A stretch of 64,000 bases of DNA from Pelodera strongyloides. Its lineage: Eukaryota; Nematoda; Chromadorea; Rhabditida; Rhabditidae. A program made the translations under genes and the position numbers. The DNA is taken from positions 1 through 64,000 of the forward strand of contig JAANDG010000608.1 of the NCBI GenBank assembly GCA_036852015.1, in the 5' to 3' direction. Shown here piece after piece: positions 13,031 through 24,500 of this stretch; the first letter of the stretch is position 1, and each line of letters begins with the position of its first letter. The notes below the pieces were generated by a model. The model had not been told where the DNA came from and ran no database searches. It saw nothing but the letters and a program-made list of their open reading frames with translations.

Positions 13031-16000
13031 CGCTCTCTGCGCAAGATCTCCATATGAATCGCCACCCTCGGGGTTATTTCCCATGTAACCCCATTTTGTC
13101 TGCTCTCTGTAACTCGAATTATTGATTGATTTTTTTGTTCTTTGAAAATCGATTTTCAATTTTAGCCAAACCAACAAGAAAAATACACTCATTCACTCTT
13201 CGGCAGACACTAAAGCTGTAAGGCATTCATTTTGCAGTCAAGCTTGTGTAGCATAAATTTAATTCGAAATCGCAGATTTCGAAATCGAAACCTGTGTTTT
13301 ACATGATGTGCCTCACTGGACTGGGAGTACCCGTTGTAAATGTATTTCTACTTTGTTCATCTCCCAATGTCCTACGTCCCCGCCGGAACTAACGTTTACG
13401 GTGTCATCCCGGTGTTGGCAATGCCATATCACATGAGAATGGTTGTCGATAGTGAGAACGGTCACGCAGTTCCCTGCCCAGGGGATCAGTTCCCGGCACT
13501 CCCGCCCGGGGGCGATCGCGTGCCCTTCTCCCCTTTGTTTGGTTGTCTTTTTTTCTGAAAATGTTCTCACTTGGCAGACGATGGATGCCATTCTTTGTGA
13601 ACCCTTTAAGAACTGAAACTGAAAGTGGACAGGACAATGTCCCGTGGAAAAAGGGCCGAGATGGAAAGAGACCGGAGGAAAAAGGTCTCTGCCCACTTGA
13701 GCCTGAGAAGGTCACTCTGTTCAGTAGTGCGAAGTACGAACATCTAATAGTCGGTCTGGATTCACCTAACAGGCATGCCACTCGTATACTTACATTGTGA
13801 CATGGTGTCTGCAGCGTGGGTAGGTTCCCGAAGAACTGCCAATTTTTGTTCAGCAAATTTATGATATTTTCAACCTCTTTACTATGACAATTCCTCCATA
13901 GTCACAAAACTCGAACTTACTCTATAGCACATTCGCTCAACACAGTGCCCCCATCTGGAGATTCCAGACCATTTTAGTAGCATTTGATAACTTTGGTTAC
14001 CACTTTCTTTCTACCATTACATCACAAAACACACTTTGGTGTCAACTCTTGTATGACCCTTTCTCAGCTACTAATAGTAATCTATCTGTGGTGAAGTTGT
14101 GTGCCTGAGGGTCGACCGCCCTTTGATTATATTTGTGGAACACTCAAGAATGCACTTGGACATAGCCTGACATTGTACGCTAGCCTTGTTAACACTGATA
14201 ATTTTGGAAACCAGCCTAAATTCTAAATGCGCCAACAGTAGTCTTAGCTGTATTCGTTCGGGTCAAAACAAAACTGGGTGCTATAGTTAGTATTATCTCA
14301 GATACATGTTTTACTCACAATATTTTGTCAATATGCACTATTTTACGTTTATCAGCATTTTTATGTGTGTGAATTTACGTAGAAACATGTGGTTCGTCTA
14401 GAAATTAGGAACTTACGAGTTCACTTTCCTTACAACAATAATGACCCTAGTTGTTCGAATGTTTGTATAATATTTGTGGTGTGTCACTCAAAACGAGAAC
14501 ACACTCAAACAAGTGTCGTTGTTTCTGTGCACTGTTTCCAACAAAAGAGAAAAAGTATTTTACGCCTGTTTGGTCAGAGTCCAAACTTGGAAAGCATAAC
14601 ATAAACCTAATTTATTGATTTTAAAGGGAATGTAGGCCACGTTTTTTTATGTTTATTCGGTGTTGATCAGGATTACCCTTTTTATTTTGAAGGGAGTATT
14701 TTGACCTCTAATCATTTATCTTTTCCATTGAAAATCAATCCAAATGATTCCCCTTTTCTATTTGAGACCACGACATTGGTTTTTTTCTCTTCATCAGTTT
14801 CTCAAACAACTATATGTTGTCATTTGTATGGGAACATTTTGAGAAAATGCAATGATTTGGCAGTTTAGCGAATAAACACTCCACTTTTTAAATTGTCATT
14901 TTTTTGTCCTTACCACTTCGTTTTACTGCGAACACCGTTCGTAAATTTCGTTTTCATTTTCTACTTTTTCGTCTCCATGTAAACCTTGTTGGTCATCGTG
15001 CTGCTTGCTGTGTACTACAGTCTCCAAATCTTGGAAAGAAATTAGAAAAAAAACTGCCTATATTCAGTTCTTCTGCTTCTACTGCTGATTTATGAGCTTC
15101 GAAGTCCATATACAACTCTTTTTTATAGTTATTATAGTTTCTAATTGTTTGTGTTTTCATCAGCAGGATTCAACGGCATATTTGCCCTTGCAAGGAGGCT
15201 ATTACAGTAAATATCAGCTTCAATAATATATTAGAACAAATACAAAATACGTTCTAATTGTATCGACTCATTGATTTACTTTCCTCTACAAGTAACTACC
15301 GTACACTGGAGAACATCATATTCAGTTGACGCTGATGTCCAGTATACTATACGAATTGTGCTCTTTAAATTTGATGTGCCATTTCACTTCTAAACAGAGC
15401 GGATTATTCCCCTGCCAGCCGGTCATGCCACTCTATTTGTTTATTCGCTAAAACCAAACTTTTCTTTTGAGCGAATCATTTGCACTTATTTCTTGAGCTG
15501 GCCATTGTGGTTCGGTGGCCCCTCGAGAATCCTATCCACAATTAAGAATTACTCCATTACTGGACTTGCCTCCTACAGGACTATTATGCTGGTTTCAGTT
15601 CCTGTCTTCCAAGATTCTAGTGATTTTGATACACACAGTTATACACTTTTTTTTGAACTGCAGCCTCATTACCTGAATCTAGAAGCAAATATTCCAGAAA
15701 GCGCGTAGTTTGAAGTTTAAAGTATGAGTCGTTACACAGAGTGAGCATGAGCATGACTCACGTATTGCTCGTTGACCATGAACTTTGATGTTGTGTTGAT
15801 CAGTTGATGTGTAGCAGATGCAGATTGGCCTCATGACACCCTAGTAAACGTCGTCAGAAGAATCTTTGAAATAGCGTTTCCAGCGTCAGACACTGCGTGG
15901 TCATTGCTTCAGATGTTTTTCACTACTGTAGTTTCTTCGATTGGTGCAAGGTAGAAGCTCTCGCAATCTTATTTTTTCACATGCAGTAATTGTCAAATTT

Positions 16001-17091
16001 AACCAAATGAAAGCATCATGCTTCATGCAACCTGGAAATAATAATAATTAGTGTTTTAACTAAATTTATTACATCATATCTCGTAATATCAATGGTTCTA
16101 TTTTCTAATTATCTTCGACCAGAAAAGTTTTGAAAGTGCAAGATGCCAGACGGAACAACATGTGTTTCTTTGAAAAAAGGGTCACTTTTTGCCCAATGGT
16201 CATTTGTTTATGTTGCAAGCTCCCTATATCCTCTCTGTATTTCTCATCTATTGCCATATGCCGGAAGTTATCTGCCATAACACATTTTATTCATTACTCA
16301 CAATTATTTATTGAAGGAACCGTTAGAATATGAGTTAATTTGTGGCATGATAGCGTGAGAGCACAACCACCAAGTGCTGCAGTGGAAGTTCGTTGCTGTT
16401 CTAGGTTTTAGACAATGTACGAATTTATACCTTTGCTTTGCACCGGTGGTCATCTAATCCACGTGGATCGATTCCCGATCAAACTACTCTCACTATCACT
16501 AGATCGTTTTTCAGTTTTCTTTACTGAGTGTTTCGTCCACAAACGAGGTCAAATATAAACTACTCTTCCGCATTCTTACTATTAGATCAAAGTAAACTGT
16601 AAACTATCCTATGTAATTTAGCGTTTCTCCTTGTTGCTTTTCGAATATTAGTGAAAATCGTTACTGATATGAATTACATTTATAAGTTTTGAAAAAATCT
16701 TCGTTCTTGGAACTTCCACATTATAATCTACATTAGCCAAACATGGTAAGTCGATGATGTGATTATAATTATTACGAGAAGAATGAGGTTGACGGGAATG
16801 CTTTGAGGAAAATTGAATGTAAACAGAGAAATTATCCGATCAGTTACCGAAGTAATCTTTTTTTCACAATCAAAAAATGTATCGTGTTTCTAACAGTAAA
16901 TTTTGTGTACAACATCATCGTTTTTTTCACACGATCCAAGTGCTAAGCTATCCTAACTGCGCGCCACTCGAGCTTTATAATTCCACCAATTTTTGTTCGT
17001 ATCGATGTGTCGAGCCGTTATTCGTTTAGTACAACTTGGCAGGTAATTCGCTGACTAACTTTGCATCTACTGTTCTGTATGTACTATTACT

Positions 17092-17522
17092 TTAAAGGAA
17101 GGCAGTCACTTCAAAATCAACTTTTTTATTCGATTTTTATTAGATGCAAGCAGATTTATAAAACAATATGCAACCCATAAAAATCCACATAAAATGGAAC
17201 TCAGGGAGAGAAATCAATGAGAATGAGTTTTGATAAATGACCGACGCCGGTGCATATATGCAATTGCCAGGGGTACTTGGAGAGTGAACAGCCTGCAGTG
17301 TTACACCTGGCGCGTGGTTTATCACTGCAGGGTATTTATTATGAAACTATAAACGGGCAATTATAAACTACGGTATATAAGTAAAAGTCATAAACAGGGA
17401 TTTCACTCCCTGAGTTCGTTTTGCCGTACTTTGGCTCTGGAATCGTCGTTTTCTTCACATACTTGAACAATTAATGAAAAGCGAATAAAAAATACGAATT
17501 TGTAGTGACTGCGATCCTTTAA
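17092..17522. mobile_element. TTAA-flanked MITE, 'TTAAAGGATCGCAGTCACT' family (copy 2)
   Basis: Starts TTAAAGGAAGGCAGTCACTT and ends AGTGACTGCGATCCTTTAA, inverted relative to copy 1 at 7,924. Shares CTCCCTGAGTT and GGTTTATCACTGCAGG blocks with it. Confidence 0.87.
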
Positions 17523-17815
17523 GTGAAATAGAGAGAACACAGGAATGGAGAGAGTAGAGGGAGGGTAGATTATAAGAGTGAAAACTGGTTTTAGTACTTT
17601 CGATCAGTGTGGCCTGCTCCCGTTTCTCTCACCTCGTGTGTATTGTCAAAACGATCGAGACTGACAATTGACACTTATGTGCGGCGGTTGTTATTCTAGC
17701 CGTTCACCTCTTTAAAGGGAAATGTAAGGGTGGTCTCTTCTTATGAACAGACATTTTGGCCTCTTGCCAAGTTCAACTTTCATGTCATTTCTTTTGGTTT
17801 CATATTTTTTATCAC

Positions 17816-17818
<3 letters not shown>

Positions 17819-17854
<36 letters not shown>
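17819..17854. repeat. 36-nt poly(T) tract
   Basis: Uninterrupted run of T. Either a simple repeat or an inverted retroposed poly(A) tail; no retrogene is recognisable beside it. Confidence 0.9.
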
Positions 17855-17856
<2 letters not shown>

Positions 17857-18527
17857 GTCTTTTTACAGCTAGGTCACTGTGGGTGGTCCAAAAGTCCAAA
17901 GTCCAACTGGTACCGTATTTTCATGTGGGCATTTACATTTCTCCTGCGTGGTAGAACTGCCATTTTCTGGGATTTGCAGACAAAACATTTATAAGAGGAC
18001 ACAAAGAATTCAACATAGCAAAAACCAAATTGAAAATGTATATGAGGGCTAAGATAAATGTTTACCTTTACCGGAAGTATGTTGATGTTTGTTTATATTG
18101 CTCCATTTTCCTGTGCATATGGAGTTGCCAATGCATCAGAAAGGTCACTTCATAGATGAACATTCTCTTATTTGCCTTTCAGACCTGTGTTTTCGATCTG
18201 CTCATCATCGTATACCTTCTATTTTTTTCTAACGTGAGACAATCAACAAGCAGTTTTATATACTGCGAAAATTACCGTAGTTACGCCGTATAATGTAACA
18301 AGCAATTTTTTTTTCAATTTTTTGAGTTGTTAAAACTTATATTATAATTTTTGTTGATTATATGTAACGATACACATACTATTTATACCCTTGGGGAGAA
18401 AACATATATTTTAGAGACGAGCCGCTGTCGATTAATTTAAATTCTGTTTTGTTTTCACAGTTTTATCGCAATGCATATCTACGTCTACCTCTCTCGTTAT
18501 CTTTGCTTAAAAGAGTTCTTCTTTGCA

Positions 18528-21500
18528 GGGTGGACCTATCTGTGGTCGGTCGGGGATGATTTACTAACCGCACACATCAACCATTTACCCAGAGAACAGA
18601 AAGGTTGGTTGTACTTTTAATTTCTTTATTTCTTGGTTTATTCCACATCCGTTTAATAGTTTATTTAGAATTTGAAAAACCATTTCTTCCTACCATTTCA
18701 GAAATCAGCCTTCTTGTGCGACTCCGTTCTATTCAAGATGCGCGGTTTACTACTGATAGTGCCCACCCTTCTTTTGGCTTCCTTCGTCAACGCAAATGAA
18801 CACGATTCTGTAAGTTTGTACCTCTTCCCCCTCAGCGTACTTTTTTCGTTGTTCTTTGGAAGTGTATTAATTTTGTGATATTCTGTTTTCATTATATAAT
18901 CTTTTCAGATTTGTCTGGATGACGAAGAATGTCCTGAAGCCTCACACACGGTGATTCGGTTGGCGAAAAGGGATGACACCCTGGCCCGACAAATCGCCGA
19001 AGCCCACGACATGCACGTCCGGGTAGGTGCACATGCTGCCAATATATAGCTCCTTTGTGCTATATATTGGCAGCATGTGCACCTACCCGGACTATATACC
19101 CGGACCTCCAATATATTTGCTTTGTTACTTTACGACCATACAATCTCAATGTTGAACTATATGCATTTCAGGGCGAGCCTTTCCTCGATAACCATTATTT
19201 CGTTTATCACAACGAAGGAACCAAGACTCGCAGACACAAGAGGGCTGTTGTGGAGAGGCTTGAGGCACACCCAGCCGTAGAATGGGTACGTGATCTTTAT
19301 TAATGCTGTGCTTCAAATCGATCTTTCATGATTTCAGTGGTGTTTCTGCTTCGAGGATTACTGCAACGCAAACAGTAGATGACCAATGTTTGTTATTGTT
19401 TTTGTTTGTTACAACAATGTTATGTTCATTTAGGTTGAGGCTCAAAGACCCCATCGTCGCACCAAGAGAGACTACGTTTTCAGCGATCAGACCGAAGAGG
19501 TACATCCTGACCTTTGATTTCATCTTTAAACTGGGCGTAGTTATTTTCATCGTTGTTATACTACGTTTACCTCGATTGCTCATTATGTTGGTCTATAGCT
19601 CACGTGATATTGTTGATTGTTAGCATGGCTGAACCTGATCCTATATGAATAAGTTCCATTTTTTTAACTTGCGGCTTGACATTCTTGTCAAATAAATGCA
19701 TTTTTGTGGTCGTTTGTATTTTGTTTGTAAGGCGAATACATTACATAACGTTTACAAAAATGAAATACAGGTTGTTCGACCGATTCCCCGATCAGCTCGT
19801 CAGTCCTTTGGCCATTTCGTGAGAAGGCAGTCGCCGTTGGAAATTCCGAGATTGCCCTTTCCCGATCCGCTCTACAGAGATCAATGGTATCTGGTGAGTT
19901 TTATGAACATACAACGTGAACACATATCGGCCGGTTTCACCAACCACCAACATTTCCGTGCGAAGTAAACAATCAATAATTGTCCGTCTCTGCCTTTTGC
20001 GCGCTATTTCACCGCGCACGGAAGTTCCGTGCCACACGGAAATGTTGATGAAACCGGCCTCTGATCATCTATATTTAAACTCTCCGGTCCGTTTATTAAT
20101 CCACCATTTCTATGAAGCCGTTTAGTGGAGGTACCATTTTTCTACATGACGTGGATCTTTCCGTAAACGCAACATAGCATTCATCAGTGTAATATCTTGA
20201 CTTAGATTGGCGGTGCTGTGGGCAACTTTGACATGAACGTACGTGATGCCTGGCTCATGGGTTACGCGGGAAGAAATGTTTCGATTTCTATCCTGGATGA
20301 CGGTATGATGTAGTTCTGTTCTATTTACATAAACCCGTTTTTCGTCATGTTTCACGCATTATTCTTTACGTAGTCGAAGTGTGGACTTGACTGCGATATC
20401 GCCATTTTCCCTACGAAGCGTTCTATTCAGGAATCCAAATTGATCACCCAGACCTGAGGGAGAATTATGATCCGGAAGCTTCGACTGACATCAACGATCA
20501 CGACAGTAACCCCACACCCCAGAACAACGGGGATAACAAGTGCGTTTCTATCATTAGAGAAGGGTTCCTTTTGTTTCATTTTGTATTCGTGTGCCTATCA
20601 CGCAATGAATGAATTAACCTCCCAAATTCCGCTCTCAAGGCTATTTGGTTATTTCGCGCATTCCACACTTGAATGTCGTATCTTATAGGCACGGTACCCG
20701 CTGTGCTGGAGAGGTTGCTGCGGTGGCAGGAAACAGCGAATGTGGTGTCGGAGTCGCCTTTAAGGCCAAGATTGGTGGAGTGAGGATGCTTGACGGAGCG
20801 GGTAAGGTTTATATAGTTCAGGCGTGCATACCGCTTACTTCGTTCAGATGTGACTAAATTCGGTTCTAGTCGTCTGTTCTGTGCACTGGTGCACGTGCAT
20901 GCACGAACGGGGTCCTCTTTGTATACATGTTATTTTAGTTTCGGATTCCGTGGAGGCTGCTTCTTTGTCTCTGAACCAGAACCACATCGATATTTACTCT
21001 GCTTCTTGGGGGTAAGTCATCCTTTACTGCCATTTTTGATAGAACAAGATGAAGGCAATTAAACGGGAACTCATCTATCCATGGAAACCAGTGCATTCAG
21101 TCACCGGGTCCTATCTCATGCGGATGATGTCCGCTGTTTGTTAATTTCTATTATGAACACAGTAATTCTCTTATCCCTTTGAATTCCTTCCTGTTTAGTC
21201 CCGAAGACGACGGAAAGACCTTTGACGGTCCGGGTCCTCTTGCCCGGGAAGCCTTCTACAGAGGAATCAAGAACGGAAGAGGCGGAAAAGGAAACATCTT
21301 CGTTTGGGCTAGCGGAAACGGTGGATCCAAGTAGGCCTTCGTAATTACGATTTGTTTTTGTTGAACGATACGTTTTCTATGGTTTTGAAGGGCCCGCAGG
21401 CCCACAAGTTTCTATGTTATGAGATTTTGTTAGTGTTGGTGTTTTGCGGTTTGGCTTTGACGTTGATTTCCCCCAATCTCCAGGCAAGACTCGTGTTCCG

Positions 21501-24500
21501 CCGATGGTTACACCACGTCCGTCTACACTCTGTCCATCTCGTCGGCCACCTTTGACAACCACCGTCCGTGGTATCTGGAGGAGTGTCCGTCCAGCATCGC
21601 CACCACCTATTCATCTGCCAACATCAATCAGCCTGCCATTGTGAGTCTTGAATTTGAAGGATTTTGTGTTGACGTCTGTACATCTTATGCGGATTTCGTC
21701 TGAATATTGGTGCTCTATTACTGTAGGGATCATTAAAGCGAAATACCGGCCGGTTTTTGAAACGCATCGTGGACAACTGAATTCTTACGTATTTATGCTT
21801 TACTCGTATTTAGCTCGATTTTTTTTATTCTGATTCACGTTCATTTGCATACGCTGCATAAGAATGCTGGTATACTCTATGTGTTTCAAATACCGGCCCG
21901 TATTTCGCTTTAAGGATTGATGTGAGATCTAATTGCCTTCCAGGTGACTGTCGATGTGCCAACTGGATGTACCAAGATGCACACTGGAACCTCCGCATCC
22001 GCTCCCCTTGCTGCTGGAATCATCGCCCTTGCTCTTGAAGCCAAGTATGTTTCTTTCCATTTTTGGGTCTCCTGAGGCCTGAGGATTTCATGTTCATGTT
22101 GTAGATTTTATTAATACAGTGTTACGACCTACTTCATTCAATTGTAGCGAACATCAGGTGAACATGTTAATCTTATTGTTTTAGTCCTGAGCTCACGTGG
22201 AGGGATATGCAACATCTCGTGCTGCGATCTGCCAATCCGAAGCCCCTTCTCAATAACCCTGGATGGTCCGTGAACGGAGTCGGAAGACAAATCAGTAACA
22301 AGTGAGATTTACACTGAAATTGTTTATTTTATATACCACGTGCCCAGGCTAAGTTGTCGGAGTCGGAAGGTGTGATTACCAACATGGATTGTTGATTTTA
22401 GGCCCTATGCAAATCCGAGTTTGCCTTAGCGAGAGTTTGATGCTTATTTCATTGCCATAAACACAAATTGTCGGATTATTACTGGGACCCAAATTTTGCT
22501 TTGAATAAGGCCATAAACTCGAGAATCCGGATTGAGTATGTAAACCGAACTATGTCCCCAATTCTAGCAATGCGTACTATATCTTTCTACCAGGTTCGGA
22601 TATGGTCTGATGGACGGTGCGAATCTCGTTCGTATGGCCAAGACCTGGAAGACTGTTCCAGAACAACACATTTGCACCTACGAGTATAAGCTCGCTGCTC
22701 CGAAGTGAGTACTTTATAATTTTATTTTCTTATTTTTATAGTGACTTTTTATTTTCAATTTTCAACAGGTTATTTCTATGGAATTGCTAATTACTGTACG
22801 GAGAACGTTTGTTGCCCTCCGGCCCTTTCATTCTATTCATTCAGTCCTCGCCCAATCACCGGTCGTTTCCAAATGAACTTTACCCTCGAGGTAAATGGAT
22901 GTGAGGGAGGAACGCCTGTCCTCTATCTCGAACACGTTCAGGTAAGTTGCATGTTGCAGAAACGCTATTATTTGAATTCTCTCTCTGAAAAGGAAATTCT
23001 TTATCCTTTGTTAGCGCGACAGCGCTAACATAGTTTGGGTTTTTGAATTCAGTTCCCATATTTTTCGTATTTGGTTATCTCAACATTTCGTATTTGGTTA
23101 TCTTAACAACTGGCATGTGAGAGCCTTTTTCAGGTGCAAGCGTCTGTTACTTTCGGCAAGCGTGGTGATCTCAAGTTGACTCTATTCTCGCCCGCCGGAA
23201 CACGATCGGTCTTGTTGCCGCCCAGACCTCAGGTAGGAAATAAGAGATGATAATATATGCTATAATATAAGAAGAAATGTAGGCATGTGAGGCATGAGTC
23301 AGTGTGTATTGATTATTATTGTCACTAAAGTAACTAAGCTTACGGCTCTAAGTAAGGTACATTTGTAAACTTGGTTTAGGACTTTAACACTAACGGTTTC
23401 CACAAGTGGGCGTTCCTCTCAGTGCAACAATGGGGCGAGGACCCCAGAGGAACATGGGTGCTCATGGTTGAGTCGGTCGCTCAGAATCCCAACATTGGAG
23501 GTGAGTCGATGAGCTACCCTATCAATACTCTTACTACTCTCCTCTCTGTTTTACTCTTCTTCGGGTAAATTGACTTATTTAAGAAAATCGATTGTGACTA
23601 TATGCAGCATCCATTCCAGGCACCTTCCAAGACTGGTCCCTGCTCCTGTACGGAACTGCCCAACCTGCCCAGCCTGGAGACCCGGTGCATCAGCCGTCCC
23701 CAGCCCCTCCCACCCAGGGTGTCATCGGACGGGTACAGCAACTCACTTCCCAGGTTCGAGCATATTTCACTAATAAGAAAATCACAGAATAGAAGTTGGA
23801 TTGTGAGGCTCATGCCATCGAGACAATCACAGTGATTTTGACCGAAGCGTGCCTCCGTTCAGTTTAGTTAAGCGTTGTGACGAGAAAAATTTATTATTGA
23901 TTCGTTAAGAGTCAAGCAGCAACTAAATAGGATCGCATTTTCTCTGTACATGCTTGCTAATTTCTTTCTCAACGCTTCTTCTGTTGCTTTTTGTTTCCTT
24001 AACTGCATGGTTTTTAGTTTATTTATTATTTTGACAAGCCCTGAGGCCATATTCACCACTCATATTCCCTCGGGGAAATATTCCCTGGGGAGAGAAAATA
24101 GCACTCTAAAGTGAGACAGGCACAGAAAAAGACGGGGAATTCCCCATGGGGAATTGAGTGGTGAATATGGCCTCTGGATGCCCTAGGTTTATCTTGTTTC
24201 TTTTTCTCTAACCCGTTTCTCCGAATTGAATCTCTATTTGAATCGTAATGGTCGTGCAATGCAACGTGTGATACTGTGCAGTGACTTCGTTTGTCTGAGT
24301 ACGAGTTTCTTTTCTGGGTCTGCTGCTTTGCGTGGTTTTAATGCTTCCTGGAGCTGAAGACGTTTTGCAATATAACATACTATCACATTTCTCTAACATT
24401 CTTTCGCTGTCGTGGATGGTCGTCGCTCCTCACTTCTCGCTTCAGCTTGTGCAGCACTTTAAAGAGAAATACCAGCCGGTTTTTGAAACGCATCGTGGAT

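Larger units (their letters stand above)
4901..18527. other. Gene-poor interval between the patched-related gene and bli-4 copy 1
   Basis: No exon chain with matching phases, recognisable domain or RNA gene was found on either strand. A probable poly(A) signal AATAAA for the upstream gene lies at about 4,924. The interval holds MITEs (6,938-7,072; 7,924-8,369; 9,427-9,587; 17,092-17,522), GA/CT microsatellites and a 36-nt T run. Open frames at 13,313-13,860 overlap on both strands and have no introns or recognisable sequence. It may contain the bli-4 promoter, undetected 5' exons or divergent short genes. Confidence 0.6.

Noticed and set aside
13313..13860. Overlapping open frames of 72-150 aa on both strands
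   Set aside because: No recognisable motif, no phase-matched neighbouring exons, and both strands are open at once, which suggests composition rather than coding.
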